64,000 bases of DNA from Flavobacteriales bacterium UBA7468 (GTDB lineage Bacteria; Bacteroidota; Bacteroidia; Flavobacteriales_D; Crocinitomicaceae), in NCBI GenBank assembly GCA_002478565.1, contig DLPC01000012.1:1-64000 (forward strand), given 5' to 3'. A program made the translations under genes and the position numbers. This document shows, one piece after another, positions 14,891 to 22,807 of this stretch. Position 1 is the first letter of the stretch. Every line of letters starts with the position of its first letter. Below the pieces are notes generated by a model that saw only the letters and a list, made by a program, of their open reading frames with translations, searched no databases and had not been told where the DNA came from.

Positions 14891-16338
14891 TGTCAGTAAC
14901 ACAACTAGAACCAACTGCCCTTTGGCAACATTTTGCGGCACTTAACGCCGTTCCTAGGCCTTCTAAAAAAGAGCAGCGCATCATTGCTTTTATGAAATCT
15001 TTTGGTGAAAACCTTGGTTTGGAAACAATCGTGGACAAAACAGGTAACGTCATCATCAAAAAACCAGCCTCGCCAGGCATGGAGCATAAACAAACAGTCA
15101 TTTTACAGTCTCACCTCGACATGGTGCACCAAAAAAATGCCGAAACAATCTTTGATTTTGAGTCTCAAGGAATTGAAATGCTAGTTGACGGTGATTGGGT
15201 AAAAGCAAAAGGAACCACACTTGGAGCTGACAACGGCATTGGCGTAGCTGCCATAATGGCTGTCTTGTCGAGCCCAGACATCGCACACCCTGCGCTCGAA
15301 GCATTTTTCACCATTGACGAAGAAACCGGAATGACCGGCGCCAAGGAAATGGACGCACATTTGTTATCCGGAACTGTTCTTTTAAACCTAGACACCGAAG
15401 ATGACGACGAACTTTCTGTTGGTTGTGCAGGCGGTATTGATACCAACACCTTCTACACATACAAAGAAGTAGCCACCAACCCAACAGATACTTGTTTTAA
15501 AATTAGCATTAAAGGCCTACTGGGTGGGCATTCTGGCATGGACATCGATAAAGGGCGCGGAAATGCCAATAAATGGATGGCCAGAATTTTATGGGAATTA
15601 CAACAAGTTCAGCAAATACACTTACATGATTTCGATGGTGGCAGCTTGCGCAATGCCATACCTCGAGAAGCCAGCGCTACTGTTAGTTGCGCAAATCCGG
15701 CACTATTTGAACAAACATTAGAAACAATCATTGCCGATTTCAAAAACGAGTTCAAGAGCATTGAACCGCACTTTGTCATTCAAGCTGAATCCAATGATAG
15801 GCCGTCACAAATGATGGATACTACTGAGTTTGATAAAATTCTGAGAACGCTTTGCGCAGTTCATAACGGTGTTTACCGCATGAGCCCAGAAATTGAGGGT
15901 CTTGTAGAAGCTTCTTCTTCTCTAGCACGCGTCATCATCAAAGACGGAAAATTTACCACACAATCGTTACAAAGAAGTTCTGTGGAAAGCACGAAAAAAG
16001 AAGTCAGTATGGCTTTGCGTTGTGCATTTGAAAATATGGGGGCCACCGTAGAACAATCCGGAGATTATCCTGGTTGGCAGCCCAACATGAGTTCTCCTAT
16101 CTTACAGACCATGACCAAACTTTACCGAGAACTCTTCCATGAAGAACCAAAGGTAAAAGCTTGTCATGCTGGTCTAGAATGTGGCTTACTCGGGGAAAAA
16201 CTACCTGGTGTCGACATGATTTCGTTTGGTCCAAATATACGCGCAGCGCACTCCCCTGACGAAAAAGTACAAATTTCTTCGGTTCAAAAATTTTGGCAGT
16301 ATTACCTTGCCAGCCTCCAACAAATTCCTAACAGATAA
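14890..16338 (+). CDS. pepD: Aminoacyl-histidine dipeptidase / beta-Ala-His dipeptidase, M20, 482 aa
   Basis: Cytoplasmic zinc dipeptidase of the M20C family (PepD) with broad dipeptide specificity. Visible metal and catalytic motifs are H75 and D77 in QSHLDMVH, D114 in TLGADNGIG, and the E144-E145 pair in TIDEETGMTG. The lid/dimerisation domain occupies about 205-385. Toward the end, KACHAGLECG carries the last histidine ligand region. No signal peptide. The ATG at 14890 overlaps the menB stop; an in-frame TTG one codon earlier adds nothing. Length is normal for the family (about 480). Confidence 0.93.
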   Translation: MSVTQLEPTALWQHFAALNAVPRPSKKEQRIIAFMKSFGENLGLETIVDKTGNVIIKKPASPGMEHKQTVILQSHLDMVHQKNAETIFDFESQGIEMLVDGDWVKAKGTTLGADNGIGVAAIMAVLSSPDIAHPALEAFFTIDEETGMTGAKEMDAHLLSGTVLLNLDTEDDDELSVGCAGGIDTNTFYTYKEVATNPTDTCFKISIKGLLGGHSGMDIDKGRGNANKWMARILWELQQVQQIHLHDFDGGSLRNAIPREASATVSCANPALFEQTLETIIADFKNEFKSIEPHFVIQAESNDRPSQMMDTTEFDKILRTLCAVHNGVYRMSPEIEGLVEASSSLARVIIKDGKFTTQSLQRSSVESTKKEVSMALRCAFENMGATVEQSGDYPGWQPNMSSPILQTMTKLYRELFHEEPKVKACHAGLECGLLGEKLPGVDMISFGPNIRAAHSPDEKVQISSVQKFWQYYLASLQQIPNR

Positions 16339-17562
16339 ATGCTCAACATGACCCAAAAACTCAATACAATTGAAGAAGCCATTTACGAGATCCAACAAGG
16401 ACGCGTAGTTATTGTGGTCGATGACGAAGACCGTGAAAACGAAGGTGATTTTTTAACCGCTGCACGCAATGCAAGTCCAGAGCTCATCAATTTCATGGCT
16501 ACACATGGGAGGGGGCTTATTTGTGCACCAATCTCAGAGGAGCGCTGTGATCAGCTGGGTCTTGAATTAATGGTACGTAACAATTCTGCTGCATACGAAA
16601 CACCTTTCACCATTAGTGTTGATCTCATTGGACATGGTTGTACAACGGGCATCTCTGCTTCAGATCGAGCCAAAACTATCTTGGCCATGATTGACCCTAA
16701 TATTAGACCCGAAGAACTCGGTAAACCAGGTCATATTTTTCCTTTACGTGCTAGAAAAGGCGGTGTACTCAGAAGAGCTGGCCACACCGAAGCTGCCATC
16801 GACTTATCGAGACTAGCTGGTTTTGAAGAAGCTGGAATCATTGTTGAAATCCTCAATGAAGACGGCACTATGGCTCGTTTGCCACAACTATTAGAAATTG
16901 CTAAAAAATTCGACCTTAAAATCGTCAGCATCGCAGATTTGATCAAGTACAGAGTTGCCAACGAATCTTTAGTTCAGGAGCAAGTTCAAGTTGAAATGCC
17001 TACTGTTTACGGCGATTTCAAATTGCGTGCATTCAAAGATCAGAGCAACGATCAAGATCACCTCGTACTTACAAAAGGGACTTGGACTGAAGATGAAGCT
17101 GTTTTAATTCGAGTTCATTCCTCTTGCCTCACAGGAGACATCTTTGGAAGCTGTCGTTGTGATTGTGGGCCGCAGTTACACAAAGCAATGGAGCTGATCA
17201 ACCAAGAAGGCAAAGGCGCTATAGTCTATATGAATCAAGAAGGAAGAGGTATCGGTTTGCTCAATAAATTGAAAGCTTACAAACTTCAAGAGGAAGGCCT
17301 TGATACCTACGAAGCAAATGAAAAACTCGGTTTTAAAGCCGATGAACGCGATTACGGAATCGGAGCTCAAATTTTACGTGCTATTGGTGTGCGCAAAATG
17401 AAACTGATGTCAAACAATCCGAAAAAACGTACTGGTCTTATTGGTTATGGATTGGAAATTGTAGAAAACATTCCGTTAGAAACAGAGAGTAATGTGCACA
17501 ACGAACATTACCTGAAAACCAAACGCGACAAAATGGGACACACCCTTAAATTGGATCATTAA
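16339..17562 (+). CDS. ribBA: Bifunctional riboflavin biosynthesis protein RibBA, 407 aa
   Basis: N-terminal 3,4-dihydroxy-2-butanone-4-phosphate synthase (about 1-205; acidic loop DDEDRENEGDF at 28-38, HTEAAIDL) fused to GTP cyclohydrolase II (about 210-407; zinc cysteines in SSCLTGDIFGSCRCDCG, and NQEGRGIG). The two domains supply the two precursors of lumazine in riboflavin synthesis. All key residues of both halves appear to be kept, so both activities are likely. The ATG follows the pepD stop directly and the stop overlaps lolD by 1 nt. No FMN riboswitch precedes it, as expected inside an operon. Confidence 0.96.
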   Translation: MLNMTQKLNTIEEAIYEIQQGRVVIVVDDEDRENEGDFLTAARNASPELINFMATHGRGLICAPISEERCDQLGLELMVRNNSAAYETPFTISVDLIGHGCTTGISASDRAKTILAMIDPNIRPEELGKPGHIFPLRARKGGVLRRAGHTEAAIDLSRLAGFEEAGIIVEILNEDGTMARLPQLLEIAKKFDLKIVSIADLIKYRVANESLVQEQVQVEMPTVYGDFKLRAFKDQSNDQDHLVLTKGTWTEDEAVLIRVHSSCLTGDIFGSCRCDCGPQLHKAMELINQEGKGAIVYMNQEGRGIGLLNKLKAYKLQEEGLDTYEANEKLGFKADERDYGIGAQILRAIGVRKMKLMSNNPKKRTGLIGYGLEIVENIPLETESNVHNEHYLKTKRDKMGHTLKLDH

Positions 17563-18212
17563 TGTTACAGGCCAAAAATCTTCGCAAGCAATACAATGAA
17601 CTCCAAATTTTGAAAGGAGTTGACCTGACTATTTCTACAGCGGAGGTGGTTTCAATTGTAGGTTCTTCTGGTGCCGGCAAAACGACTTTACTACAAATAT
17701 TAGGCACCCTAGACCAACCAAGTTCTGGTTCCTTACTGATCGAAAACAAAGATCCTTTTGCACTTTCAGAGAAGGAACGCTCCTATTTTCGCAACCAAAG
17801 ACTCGGTTTTATTTTTCAGTTTCATCAACTTTTGCCAGAATTTTCGGCGCTCGAAAATGTAGCCCTACCAGCCATGATTGGCGGTAAAAATCAAACAGAT
17901 GCAATGAAAGATGCACACGTTTTACTCCAAAGGTTAGGCGTCGCACACCGCGCCACTCACCGACCCAATGAACTCTCTGGAGGAGAACAACAAAGAGTTG
18001 CGGTAGCACGCGCTCTTATCAACAATCCGGCTTTGGTTTTTGCAGACGAACCCTCAGGAAATCTCGATACCGAAAATGCCAATGCGCTGCATCAGTTATT
18101 TTTTGAATTGCGCAATGAATTCAATCAATCGTTTGTCATTGTTACACACAATGAAGAATTTGCTCAACTCGCAGACCGCTGTTTAAGAATGAAGGATGGA
18201 CGCTTCGTCTGA
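17562..18212 (+). CDS. lolD: LolD-like ABC transporter ATP-binding protein, 216 aa
   Basis: ATPase subunit of the LolCDE/MacB family. Walker A GSSGAGKTTL (about 34-43), the Q-loop region FQFHQLLPEFSALENV, the signature LSGGEQQRVAVARAL and Walker B LVFADEPSGNLD are intact. The SGNLD tail of Walker B and the HQLLPEFSALENV segment are typical of LolD, which energises release of outer-membrane lipoproteins from the inner membrane. No LolC/E-type permease is adjacent, so a role in another MacB-like exporter is possible. The start overlaps the ribBA stop by 1 nt; its end overlaps the next gene by 17 nt. Confidence 0.88.
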   Translation: MLQAKNLRKQYNELQILKGVDLTISTAEVVSIVGSSGAGKTTLLQILGTLDQPSSGSLLIENKDPFALSEKERSYFRNQRLGFIFQFHQLLPEFSALENVALPAMIGGKNQTDAMKDAHVLLQRLGVAHRATHRPNELSGGEQQRVAVARALINNPALVFADEPSGNLDTENANALHQLFFELRNEFNQSFVIVTHNEEFAQLADRCLRMKDGRFV

Positions 18213-18957
18213 CCTAACCCTATCGGAATTAAAAGAATTCCTCGATCAAAAAGCAACGCTGTACGAGCAGCCAAACTTTATTCAAGAAGATCCCATCTGT
18301 TTGGCTCACCGCTTCAGTCAAAAAGAAGATATCGAGATCGTTGCCTTTCTAGTATCAACTATTTCATGGGGTAAACGCAGCAGTATCATTAAAAGTGGAG
18401 AACGCTTACTTGATATTCTTGGGCCCGAGCCTTTAGCATATGTCCTAAATTACAAAGATGGTGCTTGCCCAAAGTTTATTCACCGCACTTTCAATCAAGT
18501 AGATTTAAATGGCTTTTTATTGGGCCTCAAACATTGTTATGAAAATGGTGGCTTAGAAGCTGCATTTGAGGCCAAAACCCCAAAAGTGTACGATCGCATC
18601 ATGCATTTCAGAGAAATTTTTACTCCATTTCTACAAGCGCGAAGCCAAAAACATGTTGCCAATCCGAATAGCGGATCTGCCGCAAAAAGGCTCATAATGT
18701 TTCTAAGATGGATGAGCCGCCCAGCTGTTAAAGGAGTTGATTTTGGCATTTGGCCGCAGCATCATTTGCCTTATTTAATGATCCCATTGGATGTACATAC
18801 CGGAAATATTTCAAGAAAATTAGGGCTTTTAAAGCGATCTCAAAACGACTGGAAAGCAAATGAAGAGCTCTATGAACAGTGTGTAGCACTTGACCCTACT
18901 GACCCAGCAAAATATGATTTTGCCTTGTTTGGCTTGGGTGTTTATGAAAATTTCTAA
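18196..18957 (+). CDS. TIGR02757 family protein, 253 aa
   Basis: Matches, from memory, the Bacteroidota family TIGR02757 of unknown function: FLVSTISWGKRSSIIKSGERLL near residue 55, a central HFREIFTPFL region, then KRLIMFLRWMSRP, GVDFGIWP and the near-C-terminal PLDVHTGNISRKLGLL followed by DPTDPAKYDFALFGLG. The late HTG/DPxDPxKYDFALFG arrangement recalls HhH-GPD DNA glycosylases, and a distant relation to that fold is plausible, but the catalytic role is not established. Cytoplasmic and soluble. The start codon lies inside lolD (17-nt overlap), so expression is coupled to the menB string. Confidence 0.85.
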   Translation: MDASSDLTLSELKEFLDQKATLYEQPNFIQEDPICLAHRFSQKEDIEIVAFLVSTISWGKRSSIIKSGERLLDILGPEPLAYVLNYKDGACPKFIHRTFNQVDLNGFLLGLKHCYENGGLEAAFEAKTPKVYDRIMHFREIFTPFLQARSQKHVANPNSGSAAKRLIMFLRWMSRPAVKGVDFGIWPQHHLPYLMIPLDVHTGNISRKLGLLKRSQNDWKANEELYEQCVALDPTDPAKYDFALFGLGVYENF

Positions 18958-18959
18958 CG

Positions 18960-19391
18960 TTATTTAGGCTCGCGGAGCGGCACCAAATGCATGTACTTAC
19001 TGAGGCCCGATCCTCGAATGGTTTTGAGCCAAAAGTCACCATCACGGTCAAGACTCATTTGAAACTTCCATATTTCTTTTTCCACTTTAATCATTAATAT
19101 TTGATTTGATTGATCATAAGTGAACGAGCCTGTATCTGAATTTTTCGTAGCGAAATCTTTCAAAGAACCAATTTCTACTTTACCAGATAAATAAAATACA
19201 AAAACACCTTGCCCCCAAGTATAAAAACGCGGGGACTCATTTTCTGAGGTTTTTGAATGGTCGAGCTCCCAAACCTTGCTATTCCCTCCACAAAGTATAT
19301 TTGTATAATCAACTTGATAGGTTTGCTCGCCGTTGATACAACTACTCAGTAGAACTACAAGAATTGCGCTAAAATGCCAGCTGTTTTTCAT
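18960..19391 (-). CDS. Hypothetical lipoprotein, 143 aa
   Basis: I do not recognise the family. The start at 19391 gives MKNSWHFSAILVVLLSSC, a lipoprotein signal with lipobox LSS-C18; a longer open frame upstream lacks sense as a signal and lies inside the preceding gene. The mature 125 residues predict a small beta-rich domain (WELDHSKTSE, FYTWGQGVFVFYLSGKVEIG, GSFTYDQSNQILMIKVEKEIWKF), similar in layout to lipocalin-like or META-like stress lipoproteins in which an antiparallel sheet reports a computed value such as solubility; no family is proven. It overlaps the upstream gene by 23 nt and is the last gene of the pyrD string. Convergent with the TIGR02757 gene with only 2 nt between the ends. 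Confidence 0.72.
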   Translation of the reverse strand: MKNSWHFSAILVVLLSSCINGEQTYQVDYTNILCGGNSKVWELDHSKTSENESPRFYTWGQGVFVFYLSGKVEIGSLKDFATKNSDTGSFTYDQSNQILMIKVEKEIWKFQMSLDRDGDFWLKTIRGSGLSKYMHLVPLREPK

Positions 19392-20025
19392 AGAGAATTT
19401 TCCAAATTTCAGACGATACCTCCGCTTGTTTTTCAGGCTTGATATCTGCGTCATTGATTTGTTCACAACACACAAATTGATAACGGTGCTGCTTCCAGGT
19501 AAACAGACAATTATAAAAATATTTTTCTCCTTGATAACGCTCAAAAAAACGAACAACGATGTCGTCGTATCCATTTGCACGTGGTCTTAGTTCTATTGGA
19601 TAACCAATAAAACCATTGGCTTGTACGTATTGCTCCCCTTCGCGTTCATAAATCACAAAGCGCCTTACTGGAAAATGATTCACACCAGCTTTCATAAGTA
19701 CCATGCATCCTTGATCCAAGGAAAGTCCTTTTCGAAGCGGGAATACTCTAAAAAAGTTTGGGGTACAAGAAGGTCTGTTTTCATCCTCACTCCAAGTCAA
19801 GGTTGAATCACATAAACGAAGTTTTTTGAGTAAACGAGCCTCATTTTTACCTTTAAAAACATTTGTTGTGAAATCTGTTGAAATTGCTACTCCTTTGGTT
19901 TTTTTCAAAACCATTGCGTGCTTTTCTTTTATCGTCTCATTTTTTTCAGATTTCGTAAAAAAAACTAAGACCAATAGCACAAGCAACAATGAAGCTGAGA
20001 TGAGTATGATTTTTTTCTTTTGCAT
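19369..20025 (-). CDS. Hypothetical membrane-anchored protein, 218 aa
   Basis: Not recognised. A short basic N-terminus (MQKKK) is followed by one hydrophobic segment (residues 6-24), so it is an inner-membrane-anchored or exported protein. The body of about 190 residues contains several cysteines (LRLCDS, RPSCTP, DQGCMV, YNCLF, VCCEQ) and a central beta-rich part (HFPVRRFVIYEREGEQYVQANGFIGYP). The cysteines might form disulfides in the periplasm. The ATG overlaps the TGA of the HMG-CoA lyase gene by 1 nt and its end overlaps the following lipoprotein gene by 23 nt. The pair may act together at the envelope; their link to pyrimidine or leucine metabolism is not evident. Confidence 0.7.
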   Translation of the reverse strand: MQKKKIILISASLLLVLLVLVFFTKSEKNETIKEKHAMVLKKTKGVAISTDFTTNVFKGKNEARLLKKLRLCDSTLTWSEDENRPSCTPNFFRVFPLRKGLSLDQGCMVLMKAGVNHFPVRRFVIYEREGEQYVQANGFIGYPIELRPRANGYDDIVVRFFERYQGEKYFYNCLFTWKQHRYQFVCCEQINDADIKPEKQAEVSSEIWKILYEKQLAF

Positions 20026-20879
20026 CAGTTAAATATGGAATGAGATAAAATTCTTGCCGACTCAAATGCCTGTGGGTCAATGCGGTGCTTTATATTTTTA
20101 GCTTCGGCGATTTGAAGCAGTGCTTCCGTAGATAGATTTCCGGTCAAGTCATCTTTGGCCATCGGGCACCCACCAAAACCGCCAATGGCTGTATCAAAAT
20201 GCTGACAACCTGCTAGCATACAAGCTTCCACAATTGCTTTTTCTTGTCCAGGTATCACATGTAAATGTGCCGCAAATTTTTGAGAGGGAAAATGGCGATA
20301 TAATTGGCTGAATAATTTTTGGGATTGTTCTGGTGCTGCCACCCCTATTGTATCAGAAAGTGCAAATTCATAGATGGGAAAATGCTGCTTGAGTTTTTCG
20401 ACCCACTGACAAACTAAATCAGCAGACCAGACATCACCATAGGGATTACCAAAACCCATGGAAATATAAACCCTAAATAATTTACCTGCCCGAGTACATT
20501 GTTCGGACACGGTTTCCAGAAGCAACATCGATTCGTCTAAAGTTTTGTTGGTGTTGCGCTTTTGAAAGGTTTCGGAAATGGAAAACGGATAACCCAGCAC
20601 GTCTATGCGTTCAAAGGAGGCCGCCTCTTGCGCCCCGCGTTCGTTGGCGATTATAGCCAGAAGTTTTGTTTCTGAAGCATGCAGTAGTTCCAATACTTCG
20701 GCAGTGTCTTGCAATTGTGGAATGGCTTTGGCGGACACAAAACTGCCAAAATCTAGGTAATCATAACCACAAGCTAATAGAGCATTGAGATAGGAAACCT
20801 TTGTTGAGGTAGGAATCCATTCTTGGATACCTTGCATCGCATCTCTGGGGCATTCAGTAATGATTAATTGATTGTTCAT
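20025..20879 (-). CDS. hmgL: Hydroxymethylglutaryl-CoA lyase, 284 aa
   Basis: Cleaves HMG-CoA to acetyl-CoA and acetoacetate, the last step of leucine breakdown. The TIM-barrel opening ITECPRDAMQG corresponds to the family's GPRDGLQ metal/substrate motif. AHLHV holds the metal-binding histidines, and GGFGGCPMAKDDLTGN corresponds to the catalytic glycine-rich loop GGLGGCPxAxGAxGN, with its catalytic cysteine. The AKDDLTG part differs from the usual AxGAxG; the same variation occurs in Bacteroidota members as far as I recall. Overlaps pyrD by 4 nt and the next gene by 1 nt. Confidence 0.9.
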   Translation of the reverse strand: MNNQLIITECPRDAMQGIQEWIPTSTKVSYLNALLACGYDYLDFGSFVSAKAIPQLQDTAEVLELLHASETKLLAIIANERGAQEAASFERIDVLGYPFSISETFQKRNTNKTLDESMLLLETVSEQCTRAGKLFRVYISMGFGNPYGDVWSADLVCQWVEKLKQHFPIYEFALSDTIGVAAPEQSQKLFSQLYRHFPSQKFAAHLHVIPGQEKAIVEACMLAGCQHFDTAIGGFGGCPMAKDDLTGNLSTEALLQIAEAKNIKHRIDPQAFESARILSHSIFN

Positions 20880-21919
20880 GCCTTGCTTTTTTGTTTGAGT
20901 AGTGCCTGATTGATTTCTTTAATCAGTTTTGGTCCTTCGTAGATAAAACCAGTATAGAGTTGAACCAATGAAGCGCCAGCAGCAATTTTATCCAACGCAT
21001 CTTGCGCACTATGAATACCGCCTACCGCAATAATAGGAATTTTACCTTCAGACTTTTGATGAATGTACCGAACAACCTCTGTAGATCTTTTGGTAAGTGG
21101 TTTTCCCGAAATACCACCTGCGCCCAGCGCTTCAACGATAGCTTTTGGCGTTTGGAGGCCTTCTCTTGAAATGGTAGTATTTGACGCAATGAGGCCTGCA
21201 ATTCTAGTTTCAAAAACGATCTCAATGACTTCGTCAAGTTGTGTATCCGTAAGGTCGGGTGCAATTTTGAGTAAAATTGGTTTTGGTTGGGCTTTTGTTT
21301 GGTTGAGTTGTTGCAAGGTAGATAACAATTCTAGAAGCGGGCCTTTTTCTTGTAGCGCCCTGAGATTCGGTGTATTCGGTGAGGAAACATTGACAACGAA
21401 ATAATCGACGTATGGAAATAAAGCTTCATAACAAAGGACGTAATCTTGCGTCGCTTCTTCGTTCGGCGTCCATTTGTTCTTGCCGATATTTCCGCCAATA
21501 ATGAGTTTTTTATTCTTTCTGTTTTGCAATTGATTTATAGCTGCTTCCACCCCTTCATTGTTGAAGCCCATCCGGTTGAGAATCGCGTGGTCTGCTTTGA
21601 GTCTGAAGAGACGCGGTTTGTCGTTGCCTGGCTGAGGTTTTGGTGTAATGGTACCAATTTCAATAAAGCCAAAACCGCAATCTGATAGTGGATCTATGTA
21701 TGCTGCATTTTTATCAAAACCAGCAGCTAAGCCAACTGGATTTTCAAATTCAAGTCCAAAAAGATTTACCCTTAATTGAGCGTTTCTTTTCACATAGATA
21801 GCCCTGAATATGGCGCGAATTGGTAATATTTGATGCATTAGTCGTAGTAAGCCTACAACGAAATAATGAACACGCTCAGCATCGAACTGAAAAAGAAAAA
21901 AACGAAACAGTTTGTACAT
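20876..21919 (-). CDS. pyrD: Dihydroorotate dehydrogenase (quinone), class 2, 347 aa
   Basis: Membrane-associated FMN enzyme oxidising dihydroorotate to orotate with (mena)quinone in pyrimidine synthesis. The N-terminal helical region (MYKLFRFFLFQFDAERVHYF) is the membrane-binding extension of class 2 enzymes. NPVGLAAGFDKNA, GFIEIGTITPKPQPGN, the catalytic-serine region VNVSSPNTPNLR and the FMN phosphate region ISGKPL...GGI follow. I start at the ATG at 21919, because the in-frame TTG two codons earlier is part of the TACATTTG box (21923-21930). The gene after it overlaps by 4 nt. Confidence 0.95.
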   Translation of the reverse strand: MYKLFRFFLFQFDAERVHYFVVGLLRLMHQILPIRAIFRAIYVKRNAQLRVNLFGLEFENPVGLAAGFDKNAAYIDPLSDCGFGFIEIGTITPKPQPGNDKPRLFRLKADHAILNRMGFNNEGVEAAINQLQNRKNKKLIIGGNIGKNKWTPNEEATQDYVLCYEALFPYVDYFVVNVSSPNTPNLRALQEKGPLLELLSTLQQLNQTKAQPKPILLKIAPDLTDTQLDEVIEIVFETRIAGLIASNTTISREGLQTPKAIVEALGAGGISGKPLTKRSTEVVRYIHQKSEGKIPIIAVGGIHSAQDALDKIAAGASLVQLYTGFIYEGPKLIKEINQALLKQKSKA

Positions 21920-21922
21920 ACA

Positions 21923-21930
21923 CAAATGTA
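21923..21930 (-). promoter_or_regulatory. -7 promoter box of pyrD
   Basis: Minus-strand TACATTTG ends 3 nt before the ATG at 21919. It separates the pyrD string from the sigma-factor unit upstream. Confidence 0.55.
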
Positions 21931-21954
21931 CAAACTATTTCTTGTGTGCATGTG

Positions 21955-22122
21955 CTAGCAAATCATAAGAACAGCGAGTATCCATAAAGGAAAATACCAA
22001 TAGCGCCAGGGATTCATGACTTGTTTTTGATAATTGCAGGCCGCCAAAATTTGCGTGAAATTTTGTTGCTGCTTGACAACATCAGCACTTGGTTCAGTGC
22101 GATCGAGTAAAATTTTTAGCAT
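21955..22122 (-). CDS. Small membrane protein directly behind an ECF sigma factor, 55 aa (candidate anti-sigma factor)
   Basis: A 56-codon open frame that begins 2 nt after the stop of the sigma-factor gene (TAG-TT-ATG) and ends at a TAG. The N-terminal 35 residues (starting MLKILLDRTEPSADVV) are hydrophilic and likely helical; residues about 39-55 (WRYWYFPLWILAVLMIC) form one aromatic-rich membrane segment that runs to the C-terminus. This layout, soluble head facing the cytoplasm plus one membrane anchor, fits a minimal anti-sigma factor, but it is shorter than known ones and has no HCC zinc motif. The spacing and absence of another gene between 21,931 and 22,124 support that it is translated. 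Function is inference. Confidence 0.6.
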   Translation of the reverse strand: MLKILLDRTEPSADVVKQQQNFTQILAACNYQKQVMNPWRYWYFPLWILAVLMIC

Positions 22123-22124
22123 AA

Positions 22125-22697
22125 CTATTCGATTTGATGGAAAAATTGTTTGAGTTTTAAGACGGCACGAAAAGTTTTCACTTTCGCGTTGTTTTCGGAC
22201 AAGCCTGTGATGTCGCCAATTTCCTTGAAAGAACGCTTTTCAAAGAAACGCATTTCGATGAGCTGAAGCTGCACTTCTTTGAGTAAGCGCAATTTACTCA
22301 GCAAGCGGTCAACGTCTTCTTGACGGTAGTCTTCAGTCCAGTCTTCGATGACTTGCTTCAGGACTACTTTATCGATACTAACAGTACGCTGTGCTTTTTG
22401 ATCACGGAAACTTTGGTAGAGTTCGCTTTTGGCAATGCGAAACAACCATGCAGAAAAAGGCAGACCACGGTATTCGTATTTATGAATGCCTTGAAGCGCT
22501 TTGACAAATACGCTAGAAGTAATGTCGTAAGCCTGTTCTTCTTCGTCTACCCTGCGGTAGATGTAACGAAAAATGGCGTCGTGGTAGCGCTCATAGAGAG
22601 GCGCAAAATAGCGCGGATTTTCTTTTGCGCGTTCGACAAGTTTTCTTTCCTCTTCGAGGAGAAAAGACTGCTGGTGGGCGGAGAGTTGGAGAGCCAT
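22125..22697 (-). CDS. ECF RNA polymerase sigma factor, 190 aa
   Basis: Sigma-70 family protein reduced to regions 2 and 4. Region 2 covers about residues 25-95 (FAPLYERYHDAIFRYIYRRV, then ITSSVFVKALQGIHKYEYRGLPFSAWLFRIAKSEL in parts) and region 4 about 125-185 (QLQLIEMRFFEKRSFKEIGDITGLSENNAKVKTFRAVLKLK, with the KEIG...SENNAKV recognition helix). A basic linker with an acidic patch (EDWTEDYRQEDVD) joins them. No C-terminal extension. A 55-residue membrane ORF follows after 2 nt and may be its regulator. The target promoters are unknown. A possible own promoter lies in 22,698-22,807, where I see no clear box. Confidence 0.92.
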   Translation of the reverse strand: MALQLSAHQQSFLLEEERKLVERAKENPRYFAPLYERYHDAIFRYIYRRVDEEEQAYDITSSVFVKALQGIHKYEYRGLPFSAWLFRIAKSELYQSFRDQKAQRTVSIDKVVLKQVIEDWTEDYRQEDVDRLLSKLRLLKEVQLQLIEMRFFEKRSFKEIGDITGLSENNAKVKTFRAVLKLKQFFHQIE

Positions 22698-22807
22698 AGT
22701 CTTTTGGTTTTAAGAAGTTTAACAAGAGTTTAATAGAGGCTTGCAGTCCTCAATTACCGACATAACGCCGCAATATTGTTTTTGGTACATGAAAAGCAAA
22801 AAAAAAA

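Noticed and set aside
16339..16400. FMN riboswitch before ribBA.
   Set aside because: There is no space: ribBA follows pepD without a gap and no riboswitch blocks are present.
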